Source of the DNA: Saprospiraceae bacterium
Lineage (GTDB): Bacteria > Bacteroidota > Bacteroidia > Chitinophagales > Saprospiraceae
Assembly (NCBI GenBank): GCA_016714785.1
Contig: JADKCC010000013.1
Span: 62,001 to 126,000, forward strand
Direction of reading: 5' to 3'
Length of the DNA: 64,000 bases
Shown: positions 17,537 to 26,523 of the stretch, one piece after another
How the letters are laid out: each line of letters starts with the position of its first letter
How positions within the stretch are numbered: the stretch's first letter is position 1
Notes under the pieces: model-generated
Seen by the model: only the letters and a program-made list of their open reading frames with translations
What the model was told of the DNA's origin: nothing
Databases searched by the model: none
Made by a program: the position numbers and the translations under genes

Positions 17537-18781
17537 TTAGGCGGCTATCAGTTTTCGGATAGCGTTTTTGTTTAACTTATCCTCTACATAGACTTTATCT
17601 ACGATAAACTCTTTGATATCTTTCTGAGAAGGCAATTCAAACATGGCATCTGTTAAGACTGCTTCACAAAGCGACCTAAGACCTCTAGCTCCAAGTTTAT
17701 ATTCTAAAGCTTTATCAGCAATAAAATCTATTGAATCCTTATCAAAATGAAGTTTAATACCTTCCAGCTCAAAAAGTTTTGAATATTGCTTCAACAAGGC
17801 ATTTTTAGGTTCGGTAAGTATCGCTATCAAAGTTGCTTTATCCAGTGGCTCTAGGTAGGTCAATACTGGAAGGCGCCCTATTAATTCAGGTATAAGGCCA
17901 TAATTTTTCAAATCTTGGTGCATGATGTACTGAAGCATGTTTTCTCGATCAATGTTCTCTTTTTGATCACCATTGAAGCCTATCACCTGAGTATTCATAC
18001 GTTTGGAAATGACTTTTTCAATTCCAGCAAATGCACCACCACAGATGAATAATATGTTGGATGTATCTACCTTGATCATCTTTTGCTCCGGATGTTTTCT
18101 ACCTCCATGAGGTGGTACATTAACTTCTGTACCTTCAAGCATTTTTAATAGAGCTTGCTGTACACCTTCTCCAGAAACATCTCTGGTTATAGATGGGTTA
18201 TCGCTTTTGCGAGCTATCTTATCTATCTCATCTATATATACAATTCCTCTTTGGGCAGCTTCAACATCAAAATCACAGGCTTGCAATAAGCGACTCAACA
18301 TACTCTCTACGTCTTCACCTACATATCCAGCTTCTGTAAATACAGTTGCGTCAACAATGGCAAATGGTACATCGAGAAATTTTGCAATAGTTTTTGCAAG
18401 CAATGTCTTTCCAGTTCCTGTTTCGCCAATTAGGATAATATTAGACTTTTCAATTTCTACATCGCTGCCTACGTTGTTGTTTAACCTTTTATAATGGTTA
18501 TACACAGCTACAGACAAAAATTTCTTTGCATCAGATTGTCCAATCACGTATTGATCTAAAAATGTTTTAATTTGGGCAGGTGTGATATCAGCTGGCAAGG
18601 TGGATTTGGCACTTTTTGATACTGGTTTTTTACCGGTCTTAAGCTCTTCTGCTATTATATCAGATGCTTGTTCTACACATGTTTCACAAATATGACCATC
18701 AATACCTGCAATAAGCATAAGTGCATCTCTTTTATCTTTGCCGCAAAATGAGCATTTTATATTATCTTTGTACTTAGACAT
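17537..18781 (-). CDS. clpX: ATP-dependent Clp protease unfoldase subunit ClpX
   Basis: A 414-residue protein. The N-terminal zinc-binding domain has CSFC (Cys 11 and 14) and CETC. Walker A is GETGTGKT, Walker B DEIDK, and the pore loop GYVG in FTEAGYVGEDV. The MNTQVIGFNGD segment carries the IGF loop that docks on ClpP. It unfolds tagged substrates and feeds them to ClpP. It lies 23 bp downstream of clpP in the classic tig-clpP-clpX order. Confidence 0.98.
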   Translation of the reverse strand: MSKYKDNIKCSFCGKDKRDALMLIAGIDGHICETCVEQASDIIAEELKTGKKPVSKSAKSTLPADITPAQIKTFLDQYVIGQSDAKKFLSVAVYNHYKRLNNNVGSDVEIEKSNIILIGETGTGKTLLAKTIAKFLDVPFAIVDATVFTEAGYVGEDVESMLSRLLQACDFDVEAAQRGIVYIDEIDKIARKSDNPSITRDVSGEGVQQALLKMLEGTEVNVPPHGGRKHPEQKMIKVDTSNILFICGGAFAGIEKVISKRMNTQVIGFNGDQKENIDRENMLQYIMHQDLKNYGLIPELIGRLPVLTYLEPLDKATLIAILTEPKNALLKQYSKLFELEGIKLHFDKDSIDFIADKALEYKLGARGLRSLCEAVLTDAMFELPSQKDIKEFIVDKVYVEDKLNKNAIRKLIAA

Positions 18782-18804
18782 TTCTACTTTTTGATTTTAA
18801 GAGA

Positions 18805-19506
18805 TCAAGCCTTTTTAGCTGGATTTTTTCTTTCCAAAACTTCATCAACCAATCCATATTCTTTCGCTTCATTGGCTGTCATCCAATTGTCTCTATCTGA
18901 ATCTTTCTCTATTTCTTCAAAAGTTTTTCCTGTATGGAAGGCCATGATTTCGTACAATTCATTTCGAAGTTGTTTGATAAGTTTATACGATATCTCCATA
19001 TCAGTAAACTGACCTTGCATACCGCCTGAAGGTTGATGGATCATTACTCTTGAGTGTGGCAAACAAGTTCTTTTGCTTGTTTTTCCTGCACAGAGTAATA
19101 CAGCACCCATAGAAGCAGCCAAGCCTGTACATATTGTAGCTACATCAGGTGATACGTATTGCATCGTATCATAAATACCCATTCCAGCAATGACAGAACC
19201 TCCTGGACTATTGATAAACATTTGGATATCTCTCTTTGGATCGGTGGACTCTAGAAATAATAATTGGGCTTGGATTACATTTGCTACATAATCATTTACA
19301 GGTACACCCATAAAAATAATACGGTCCATCATTAGTCTAGAAAATACATCCATACCTACGATGTTCATTTGCCTTTCTTCTATTACCTGAGGGGTAAATC
19401 CATTGATATCAGGAACAGAAGTATGCATATATTTATCAAGGTGCATACTGCTCATCCCTAGATGGCCAACAGCAAATTTTTTAAATTCGTCTTGTGAATA
19501 CATCAA
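18805..19506 (-). CDS. clpP: ATP-dependent Clp protease proteolytic subunit ClpP
   Basis: A 233-residue serine protease subunit. The catalytic Ser lies in GLAASMGAV, the His in MIHQPSGG, and the third residue is an Asp further on. The first 35 residues precede the usual mature start and are typical of the processed propeptide in Bacteroidota. It forms the tetradecameric chamber fed by ClpX. Confidence 0.97.
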   Translation of the reverse strand: MMYSQDEFKKFAVGHLGMSSMHLDKYMHTSVPDINGFTPQVIEERQMNIVGMDVFSRLMMDRIIFMGVPVNDYVANVIQAQLLFLESTDPKRDIQMFINSPGGSVIAGMGIYDTMQYVSPDVATICTGLAASMGAVLLCAGKTSKRTCLPHSRVMIHQPSGGMQGQFTDMEISYKLIKQLRNELYEIMAFHTGKTFEEIEKDSDRDNWMTANEAKEYGLVDEVLERKNPAKKA

Positions 19507-19582
19507 AAATTAGATTGTTTACGGTTTATAAATCTTTTCAGGTCTCTTGCTTCCTGATCACAATCTATATTAACAACGAAAA

Positions 19583-20956
19583 TTACAAATTGTTAACTCT
19601 TTCGTTAAGCTCTTTTACTTTTTGTACAAATTCTTCCTGATTGATGCTTATATTATTACGCTTTACTGTTTCTCCTATTTTAGAAAACACTCTATCAGCT
19701 AGAATTTCTTCATAAGCTTTATTGACTTGCTCCTTATCTTTCATCAATCTATCAACGGTTTGAGTGATAAAAGAATAATCCATATTTCCGTAGTTTCGCA
19801 TATATGAAAAAACAGAACTAGTAAAGTGTTTACGTAAATCTTCTTCTAAAACTTCTATTGCATATTCTTTGGCAAGTTGAGCTTTTTGGAGTGACCATCT
19901 CATGTTTTTTGCAAAAGCTTCAAATTCAGTCTCTAGTACTTGATCTGAAATATTTTCATTAGTTTCTTTTAGATATTTTTTTAAAAATACTTCAGGAAGT
20001 GCCACTTCATTTTTGTCCATGATCCCATCCATTATTTCACGATACATAAACTGTAAAGCTTGATTATCATAATACGTCTTAATATCTTTTCGCATGTATT
20101 CCCTTAAGGAAGATTCATCTATTATAGATTCATCACCGAAAATCTGAAAAAACTCTTCATTCATTTCTGCTGGCTCTATTCGAGATACTTCTATAATCTT
20201 GGCAGAAAACAAATTTCCTGTCGATACATCATCTGATTTTTTTAGTAAGTACTTATCAACATGTGTAGCATCCTTATCTTCTAATGTGTAGATGTCAAAA
20301 GTAATATTGTCTCCAATTTTTTTAGTTAGTATTTCTTTTTTAACGTTTACATCATGTATTACATCAACTAATACTGAAAATTCAGTTTTCCAGCCGCCTT
20401 CTTTGATTACGCTACCATCCAATTCCTCCGCTTCTAACTTAACCATATCCATATTTTGGATAGTGTCAGTTGCTTCTACGCTTTTACCATATCTTCTCCT
20501 TGTTGCAGAAATTTCTTCATCAATCAATGAGTCAGGAATAGCGACATCAAAATAGTTGTATATATCAGTGGAAGATACACCTTTGACATTGATTTCAGGA
20601 GCTAAACCTAAATCAAAACTAAATTTGTAGTCTTGAAAGTTGTTAACATCAAGATTAAACACAAAATTTTCATCTTGGTTAGGAAGTGGCTGACCCAAAT
20701 AATTTAATTTTTGCTCATCAATGTACCCAAAGAGTTTATCTTGAAGTGTTTCATTTATAATTTCTGACAATATGGATTTCCCATACATCTTCTTAATAAC
20801 TGAAATTGGGGTCATCCCCTTTCGGAAACCTTTTAACTGCGCATTTTTCTTGTGCTTTTTTAATTCATTTTCAAATTTTGGAGTGTAATCTGATGTTTCA
20901 ATGGTGAGCTCAATAGAAATATTTAAAGCATCAACATCTTTTCTAACTATTTGCAT
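19583..20956 (-). CDS. tig: Trigger factor, ribosome-associated chaperone
   Basis: A 457-residue protein. The ribosome-binding N-terminal domain carries the signature region LKGFRKGMTPISVIKKMYG (about residues 39-57), a variant of the GFRxGxxP motif. A diverged FKBP-like middle domain (about 150-250) and a long helical C-terminal arm (about 255-440) follow. It binds nascent chains at the exit tunnel. It heads the tig-clpP-clpX cluster, 76 bp upstream of clpP. Confidence 0.95.
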   Translation of the reverse strand: MQIVRKDVDALNISIELTIETSDYTPKFENELKKHKKNAQLKGFRKGMTPISVIKKMYGKSILSEIINETLQDKLFGYIDEQKLNYLGQPLPNQDENFVFNLDVNNFQDYKFSFDLGLAPEINVKGVSSTDIYNYFDVAIPDSLIDEEISATRRRYGKSVEATDTIQNMDMVKLEAEELDGSVIKEGGWKTEFSVLVDVIHDVNVKKEILTKKIGDNITFDIYTLEDKDATHVDKYLLKKSDDVSTGNLFSAKIIEVSRIEPAEMNEEFFQIFGDESIIDESSLREYMRKDIKTYYDNQALQFMYREIMDGIMDKNEVALPEVFLKKYLKETNENISDQVLETEFEAFAKNMRWSLQKAQLAKEYAIEVLEEDLRKHFTSSVFSYMRNYGNMDYSFITQTVDRLMKDKEQVNKAYEEILADRVFSKIGETVKRNNISINQEEFVQKVKELNERVNNL

Positions 20957-21043
20957 AGAAAAATTATAAAAGGATTAATAAAATATATGGAACATTTTGA
21001 TAAAATCTAATAAAGTAGTTTTATATCAACGCACTCAAAAGAG

Positions 21044-21125
21044 TGCGGGTGGAGGGACTCGAACCCCCAAGCCTCGCGGCACCAGATCCTAAGTCTGGCG
21101 TGTCTACCAATTTCACCACACCCGC
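21044..21125 (-). tRNA. tRNA-Leu, anticodon UAG
   Basis: The minus strand folds into an 82-nt tRNA with a 7-bp acceptor (GCGGGTG/CACCCGC), an anticodon stem CCAGA/TCTGG with loop CTTAGGA (anticodon TAG), a short variable arm and a TTCGAGTC T-loop. CCA is not encoded. The minus-strand hairpin GCACTC-TTTT-GAGTGC (21031-21046) starts at its 3' end. TATCTTTG at 21161-21154 is a plausible promoter -7 element. Confidence 0.96.
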
Positions 21126-21153
21126 ATTTCAAAGTGCCTTACGTAAAGCGGTG

Positions 21154-21161
21154 CAAAGATA
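21154..21161 (-). promoter_or_regulatory. -7 element (TATCTTTG) for tRNA-Leu
   Basis: A perfect TAnnTTTG match 29 nt upstream of the mature tRNA 5' end. Confidence 0.5.
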
Positions 21162-21242
21162 CAATTATCTAGGGAAATAAAAAGTAATTTTAATTTTTTT
21201 AGAATAATTTTTTTCAAGTATTTTCCAAAATACTAAATTAAT

Positions 21243-21283
21243 AAAAAAAAAGGGGATCACAATGAAGCAATCCCCTTTTTTTT
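21243..21283 (-). terminator. Terminator of the OmpA-family gene
   Basis: AAAAGGGGAT pairs with ATCCCCTTTT around a 12-nt loop, and the stem continues into runs of A and T on both sides. It sits 20 bp past the stop codon of the minus-strand gene. Confidence 0.88.
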
Positions 21284-21301
21284 ATTCGATAAAAATAAGG
21301 T

Positions 21302-23080
21302 TTAGAACCCAGAATTTTTATTTCCTATGAATTTTGAAGAATTGGTAGATTTTACACTTTTTGATGATGAACTTGTGCTTTCAGGCTTGCTCATTTCATT
21401 ATCATTAGGACCACAAACTCTTATCTCTACTCTTCTATTCATATAATGTTCTTTTTCTCTCTTAGAAGGAGCAACCATCGGTGTATCTTCTCCGCCATAC
21501 ATGATTTTGATTCTATTTCTATCTACACCATATTGTGATACTAAGTGATTTACAACATTTTCAGCTCTACTATATGACAAAGAATTATTATAATTGTTAG
21601 AACTTCTTACATCAGTATGTCCTTGTACTGTAATGCAAAGATCAGGGCACATTTTCATAACACTTGCTACATGGTGTAGGTGACCATAAAACTCAGGTTT
21701 TATATTTGATCTATCAAGATCAAAGTGTATCATAGGCAAAAACCATTTACCACAGTCTGACTTAGCAGCAAATGAACCTGCTTTTACGTCAATAGCTTTG
21801 TTAACATCTTCCATGTTTATACAACACTTAACATCTGCTACACCTTCTTTACTAACTACATATCCTGGCGGTGAATAGGGTTCTTTATCTTTGTAATCTG
21901 CTAATCCGTCACCGTCACTATCTAAGGCAATCCCTCTTGTATCTACAGGCGCGCCAGCAGGAGTTTCCATTTCTTGGTCAAGCATGTCTATGATACCATC
22001 TTGGTCTGAATCTGTAAGATCAAAAACAGGTCTTTGTTTTAGTGCTGCGATATCATTCATTTGTGCATCTAAAGGATTCAACCAATAAAGTGGTTCTGTA
22101 ACTTTATCAAAATTTCCTAAATTAATACCTAATCTTAAGTTTGTATAATGAGAAATGTCATTATTATTACTTTGATCAAGCGCTGTTCTAAAGTGAATAC
22201 CATCTAAATAATCATTGTCAGACGTAATTACTTGATGCTCTAAGCCTAAGTTGATTCTTTTTGATAATTTGCGAGAGACTCCCATAGATGCTGTGAACAC
22301 AACATGAACATTTGTCTCATCACCCAATCTGAAAATTCCAGCTTTTTTAAATCCTGGAGTTTCATAATCACCGTCATATTTAGCTTCTAAATCAGAGATT
22401 ATCTCTTTTCTACCAGCTTTTGTATTAAATTTATCATTAGTTCCTCTAATAGCACTTAAACCAGTGTAAGCTTTTCCTGAAGCATCCAATAGATCTAAAT
22501 TTGCTTTATGTGAAGACAATCCTACTCCTATCGCTGTGTACCAATTCCATTTGTTACGATCTTTGTGGAATAGTAGGTTTCCAATATTGATAACACCCTG
22601 TAAAGCTAAATAACCTTGAGTTGTTTTATAACTAGGATTCCATCCATCTGAAAGACCTTCGTAGGGTACATAGCCTTGAAAACCTCCAGTACTTCCTTTT
22701 TCAACTAGGCCACCACCAAAATTTGGTGTAGTCCATCCTTGTGGGTCTATACCTTTTGATTGACCATACATGAAGTCAGCTCTAACTGAAAATACATAAT
22801 GGACAGCTTTACGTAAATGCAAACCGACTCCATACCCACCTGGGATTTTTGAATCTATATCACCATCTATGAATAAATGTCCAAGGTGCACACCCAATTC
22901 CCACGAGTTTTTAGGCTTAGCTGAGTATGAAGACTGTCCCATTCTCCAGTTTTTATTTTGGTCAGCATTCACTGTTACCTCATCCGGAATACTGGTTTTT
23001 AGCGTATTATTATCTTGAGCCATTAACGACCCACTCACCAAAACCAGTAATAAATAAAAGAATTTAATTCTGATTGTCAT
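21302..23080 (-). CDS. OmpA-family outer membrane protein with TSP3-type calcium repeats
   Basis: A 592-residue protein with a signal peptide ending in LMAQ (about residue 22). An outer-membrane beta-barrel domain (about 60-360) is followed by two thrombospondin type 3 Asp-rich motifs (DSDQDGIIDMLD and DSDGDGLADYKD). The C-terminal OmpA peptidoglycan-binding domain (about 455-565) contains TVQGHTDVRSS and the NRRVEIRV end. The tail is Ser/Lys-rich. It probably anchors the outer membrane to peptidoglycan. TACTTTTG at 23121-23114 is a -7 element 34 nt upstream of the ATG. Confidence 0.93.
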   Translation of the reverse strand: MTIRIKFFYLLLVLVSGSLMAQDNNTLKTSIPDEVTVNADQNKNWRMGQSSYSAKPKNSWELGVHLGHLFIDGDIDSKIPGGYGVGLHLRKAVHYVFSVRADFMYGQSKGIDPQGWTTPNFGGGLVEKGSTGGFQGYVPYEGLSDGWNPSYKTTQGYLALQGVINIGNLLFHKDRNKWNWYTAIGVGLSSHKANLDLLDASGKAYTGLSAIRGTNDKFNTKAGRKEIISDLEAKYDGDYETPGFKKAGIFRLGDETNVHVVFTASMGVSRKLSKRINLGLEHQVITSDNDYLDGIHFRTALDQSNNNDISHYTNLRLGINLGNFDKVTEPLYWLNPLDAQMNDIAALKQRPVFDLTDSDQDGIIDMLDQEMETPAGAPVDTRGIALDSDGDGLADYKDKEPYSPPGYVVSKEGVADVKCCINMEDVNKAIDVKAGSFAAKSDCGKWFLPMIHFDLDRSNIKPEFYGHLHHVASVMKMCPDLCITVQGHTDVRSSNNYNNSLSYSRAENVVNHLVSQYGVDRNRIKIMYGGEDTPMVAPSKREKEHYMNRRVEIRVCGPNDNEMSKPESTSSSSKSVKSTNSSKFIGNKNSGF

Positions 23081-23924
23081 AGGAAAAAATTTAAATGTTT
23101 AAGTTTTGAAATACAAAAGTATGGTTTAATCTATTAATAATGAACTTTTTATTGTTATTTTTTTGTGTTTATTAAGAAAGACAAAATTAAATTTTTACAT
23201 TTTAAAAGTATGATAAATATGTTGTATGTATAACTCTTTATTACTATCGTAAATTACTTAAAAGCGTTAGGTAAAATACTAATTGTGACTTTTATATTAA
23301 TCATATAAAAAAAAGTTTAAATAGAATATTGAGTAATAAATTTTTCTTTAAAAAAAATCCAACACTTCTGATTCATTTTCCCAAAATCAACAATAATATA
23401 TTTATAATCTATACTGAAATTGATTGCCATCTTCAAAAATTCAATCTTTCTAAATTAAGAATAATTAAATATCTAAGATTAATCTATAAGTTAAAAGACT
23501 TGACTAAATAAAATTACTATTTTAGAAATTGTATATAACAACACTTTTGCCACTACATCAAAAATTATCTACAGAGAACTAAAAAAAATATTTAAAATAA
23601 CAACTATTATATGACGATCTAAATCAGTATGTGTCACATGTATTTATTTTATTATTTTTAAAGAATACCTTAAATTCTTATTTTTGAATTATGCTTTGGG
23701 TGCGTTAGAATATTAAATTAATTAAAGTATAACAATAATTGAGCCACTTTTTTGAATCTTATAGAATATGGATGGTTTTGAATTATATATATATATTTTA
23801 CATGAGTATTGGAGTCTAGGTTAGTGTTTTGGCAAATACTAGGGAATGGTAAAATTAGAAAAAAATAATTTCTAATAACTATCTATTTTGCAATATTTTA
23901 TATCTTTGTCAAAAATATAATATA
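23081..23924. other. 844-bp very AT-rich intergenic region
   Basis: The region lies between divergently read genes. It contains the OmpA promoter (23114-23121) and a TATCTTTG -7 element at 23901-23908 just before the arginase-like gene. A 60-codon open frame (23329-23511) has the composition of AT-rich noise. No RNA gene, repeat array or insertion-sequence end was recognised. Confidence 0.5.
23114..23121 (-). promoter_or_regulatory. -7 element (TACTTTTG) of the OmpA-family gene
   Basis: A perfect TAnnTTTG match on the minus strand, 34 nt before the ATG at 23080. No clear -33 partner. Confidence 0.5.
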
Positions 23925-24926
23925 ATGTTGCCAGTAAATTTAAAAAAATTAAATAGTTTAGATTTCGATCGCAATTTTTTTTGTCAAATCAATGATAAAA
24001 ATAATGAAAATTTCGTTTTTAATAATAGAGGAATTGCCTTAATCACTTCACAAGTTCCATTTTGTGATTCAATTCGTAAAAGTCTTGAAAAATTCAAAAA
24101 TCATTTTAAAAATATAAGTATTTATGATGCTGGATATTTGGAAGAATTGGACAGTTACGATTTTTCAGCTTTGGTTGACCAACTGAACCATAAGTATATT
24201 ATTCCAGTTTTCTTGGGAATTTCTATAGAAGATATTGGGATTACTGCAACAAATCTTGAAAAATCTGTAATGCAAATTTCAAATAATGTGAATAATTTTA
24301 CCCATTCAACAAAATTTATTAAAAATAATTATATTTCTTTTCAAAGGCATTTATGTGAGTTGGATGATATGCATGAAATTGAAAATTATTTGTATAATTC
24401 TATGAGTTTAGGTAAACTGAGAACACATACTCATTTAACTGAGCCTGTACTACGAGAAGCAGAATTACTTTATTTAAATTTGAATTCTTTAAGAGCATCT
24501 GAAAGCAGCGGTGTGTTTGATGCCTTACCTACAGGGCTCAATTCTGAAGAACTATGTCAATTAGTAAAATATGCAGGTACTGCTAATCAATTGAATGCAG
24601 TTTTTTTTGAAATCGATGGTCTGTCAGAAGATAACTTATTGATGTCTAATATTATTGGCGAATGCATTTGGTATTTGGCCGAGGGAATCAATATGAAGAT
24701 ACTTGATCATCCTTTAGATTCTAATGATTTTGTAGAGTTCGTCGTTTCTGGATTCAATGAGGAGGATGATTTGGTCTTTCTTCTTCATAATATTTCAAAT
24801 AGATGGTGGGTTAAGAAAGTATTGGGATCGGGAAATCAATATTTGGCTTGTTCTTTTGAAGAGTATCAAATGGCTGTGAATAACGAAATACCTGAGCGAA
24901 TACTTAAATTTTTACATTCTAATTAA
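23925..24926 (+). CDS. Arginase/formimidoylglutamase-superfamily protein with lost metal ligands (pseudoenzyme)
   Basis: 333 residues. The middle and C-terminal parts match the Bacteroidota formimidoylglutamase-like family: TEPVLREAELLYLNLNSLRA, then PTGLNSEELCQLVKYAG, an SNRWWVKKV segment, and a LACSFEEYQMAVNNEIPERI end. The arginase metal-binding motifs are absent. Where GGxxD is expected it reads FLGISIEDIG, the DxxSxRxSDAP region reads NLNSLRASESS, and no HDxHxD is found. Hydrolase activity is therefore unlikely. Relatives of this family occur near gliding/T9SS genes in Bacteroidota (from memory), and here too it lies beside murF-gldJ-porU-porV. A structural or regulatory role is inference. 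Confidence 0.75.
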   Translation: MLPVNLKKLNSLDFDRNFFCQINDKNNENFVFNNRGIALITSQVPFCDSIRKSLEKFKNHFKNISIYDAGYLEELDSYDFSALVDQLNHKYIIPVFLGISIEDIGITATNLEKSVMQISNNVNNFTHSTKFIKNNYISFQRHLCELDDMHEIENYLYNSMSLGKLRTHTHLTEPVLREAELLYLNLNSLRASESSGVFDALPTGLNSEELCQLVKYAGTANQLNAVFFEIDGLSEDNLLMSNIIGECIWYLAEGINMKILDHPLDSNDFVEFVVSGFNEEDDLVFLLHNISNRWWVKKVLGSGNQYLACSFEEYQMAVNNEIPERILKFLHSN

Positions 24927-25199
24927 AGCCAGATAGGCAGTCTTTGGTTATTGTATTGAGAAAAATTAGTTGGAATCATCTAATTCAGTGTCATTTATTA
25001 TAGGTATGAACGAAATGATAGAGCATTTTGAAAAAAATCAATTTAATTTGCGTTGTTATGTTATTTACTTACTTTGGGGAATGATGAGATCGTACTTTGT
25101 CCCTTCAACCTATTAATTAATTACATTGATTGATTTTTTTAACACATTACCATCCACTTACTTTTTTCATGTTAATAAAAATAGAATAACTAAGATGCC

Positions 25200-26465
25200 T
25201 TATTCTATAATTCGTTCTACCGCAATGCCTCTTGACCCTTTTAATAATATTGTTGTGTTTTCAATATTACACCCTTTAAAATAGTTTCTCGCTTCTTCCA
25301 CATTATTGAAATAGTGACCTGGATTTTGACTTTTGGCATCCATAAAGTTTTTACCGATAAAAATAATGTCTTCAAATTTAAAAGTTGTAGTAAGTTCAAT
25401 AATTTGAGTGTGTTCATACAAAGAGAACTCACCCAGCTCTAGCATATCTCCTAAGATAATTATCTTTTTGCCTTTCAATTTTGCAAAGCTTTCAATACTC
25501 AATCGCATGGATGTTGGATTAGCATTATAAGCATCTTTTATGTATGTAGTATTACCTATTTTTTGGAGTTGTGATCTATTATTATCTGGTATATAGGATG
25601 AAATAGCATTGCAAATTTCCTGCTTTTGTACTCCAAAAAAAAATCCAGCAGCAATGGCAAATGCAATATTGGGTTTATTGTAGGTGCCATATAAATTGGT
25701 CTTCACATTGCATCCTTCTAGTTCGAAAATAATAAAAGGTTCTTCTTGTACTAAATTTACAAGTTGTTCCGATGAATATGGTATGATGTTACTATTTTCT
25801 GGAATGAGTGAAGACAAAATTTGATCATCACTATTTAAGAAAATTTGCCCATTTCGTTTATTGACATATTTGTAAATTTCTGATTTTCCTTTTTTAATAC
25901 CTTCGACACCACCAAAACCTTCCAAATGAGCTTTACCAATATTTGTAATTAGAGCAAATGTAGGTTCAGCTATTTGGCATAAAGCATCTATTTCACCTTG
26001 ATGATTGGCACCCATTTCGACAATAAGGAATTCAATATCATCTTGAACTGATAATAGTGTAAGGGGAACACCTATGTGATTATTTAGATTTCCTTTGGTG
26101 GCGAGGGTTATATATTTTTTAGAGATGACTTCTCGCAAAAGCTCTTTTGTTGTGGTTTTACCATTGGATCCTGTGATGGCTAAAACAGGTATATTTAATT
26201 GTCTTCGATGATGATTGGCTAGTTGTTGCAGAGTATCTAAAACATTTTGAACTAAAATATACCTTTTGTCATTTTGTTTTACGAGATCCTTATCATCTAC
26301 AACTACATAAGCTGCTCCATTTTGTAAAGCGATTTCTGCATATTCATTGCCATTAAACTTGTCGCCACGTAGCGCAAAAAACATGCAACTATCTGAAACG
26401 TTTCTACTATCAATAGAAATTATGCGATTTCGTTTCCAGATGTGATATAACTTTGATATTTCCAT
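25200..26465 (-). CDS. murF: UDP-N-acetylmuramoyl-tripeptide:D-alanyl-D-alanine ligase
   Basis: About 421 residues from the ATG at 26465. It adds D-Ala-D-Ala to the UDP-MurNAc-tripeptide in cytoplasmic peptidoglycan synthesis. Mur ligase features are clear: SIDSRNV, ITGSNGKTTTKE (P-loop), NLNNHIGVPLTLL, EMGANHQGEI, YNANPTSM and ILGDMLELG. The frame is open to 26492, but those extra codons lie inside the terminator hairpin at 26474-26497, so the internal ATG is preferred. The gene follows gldJ, an order conserved in Bacteroidota T9SS loci. Confidence 0.95.
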   Translation of the reverse strand: MEISKLYHIWKRNRIISIDSRNVSDSCMFFALRGDKFNGNEYAEIALQNGAAYVVVDDKDLVKQNDKRYILVQNVLDTLQQLANHHRRQLNIPVLAITGSNGKTTTKELLREVISKKYITLATKGNLNNHIGVPLTLLSVQDDIEFLIVEMGANHQGEIDALCQIAEPTFALITNIGKAHLEGFGGVEGIKKGKSEIYKYVNKRNGQIFLNSDDQILSSLIPENSNIIPYSSEQLVNLVQEEPFIIFELEGCNVKTNLYGTYNKPNIAFAIAAGFFFGVQKQEICNAISSYIPDNNRSQLQKIGNTTYIKDAYNANPTSMRLSIESFAKLKGKKIIILGDMLELGEFSLYEHTQIIELTTTFKFEDIIFIGKNFMDAKSQNPGHYFNNVEEARNYFKGCNIENTTILLKGSRGIAVERIIE

Positions 26466-26473
26466 AAATAAAA

Positions 26474-26497
26474 AACCCCTGCATATATGCAAGGGTT
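26474..26497 (-). terminator. Terminator between gldJ and murF
   Basis: On the minus strand AACCCTTGCA, loop TATA, TGCAGGGGTT, followed by TTTTTTATT. The stem is 10 bp with a single mismatch or wobble. It sits 26 nt after the gldJ stop and 8 nt before the murF ATG, so murF may be expressed by read-through or by its own promoter. Confidence 0.82.
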
Positions 26498-26523
26498 GTA
26501 TTTTTTAATTGAATATTAATAAA

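Noticed and set aside
23329..23511. 60-codon ORF in the AT-rich intergenic region
   Set aside because: Lys/Ile/Asn/Phe composition mirrors base composition, and no domain or promoter was seen.
23562..23570. TTATCTACA, a near DnaA box
   Set aside because: A single imperfect site in AT-rich DNA, no dnaA or dnaN nearby, so no origin is called.
25006..25116. 36-codon ORF starting MNEMIEHFEKNQFN in the gap before murF
   Set aside because: No promoter element, no family signature and AT-rich composition; it is likely chance.
26466..26492. N-terminal extension of murF
   Set aside because: The bases form the terminator hairpin; Mur ligase homology starts after the ATG at 26465.
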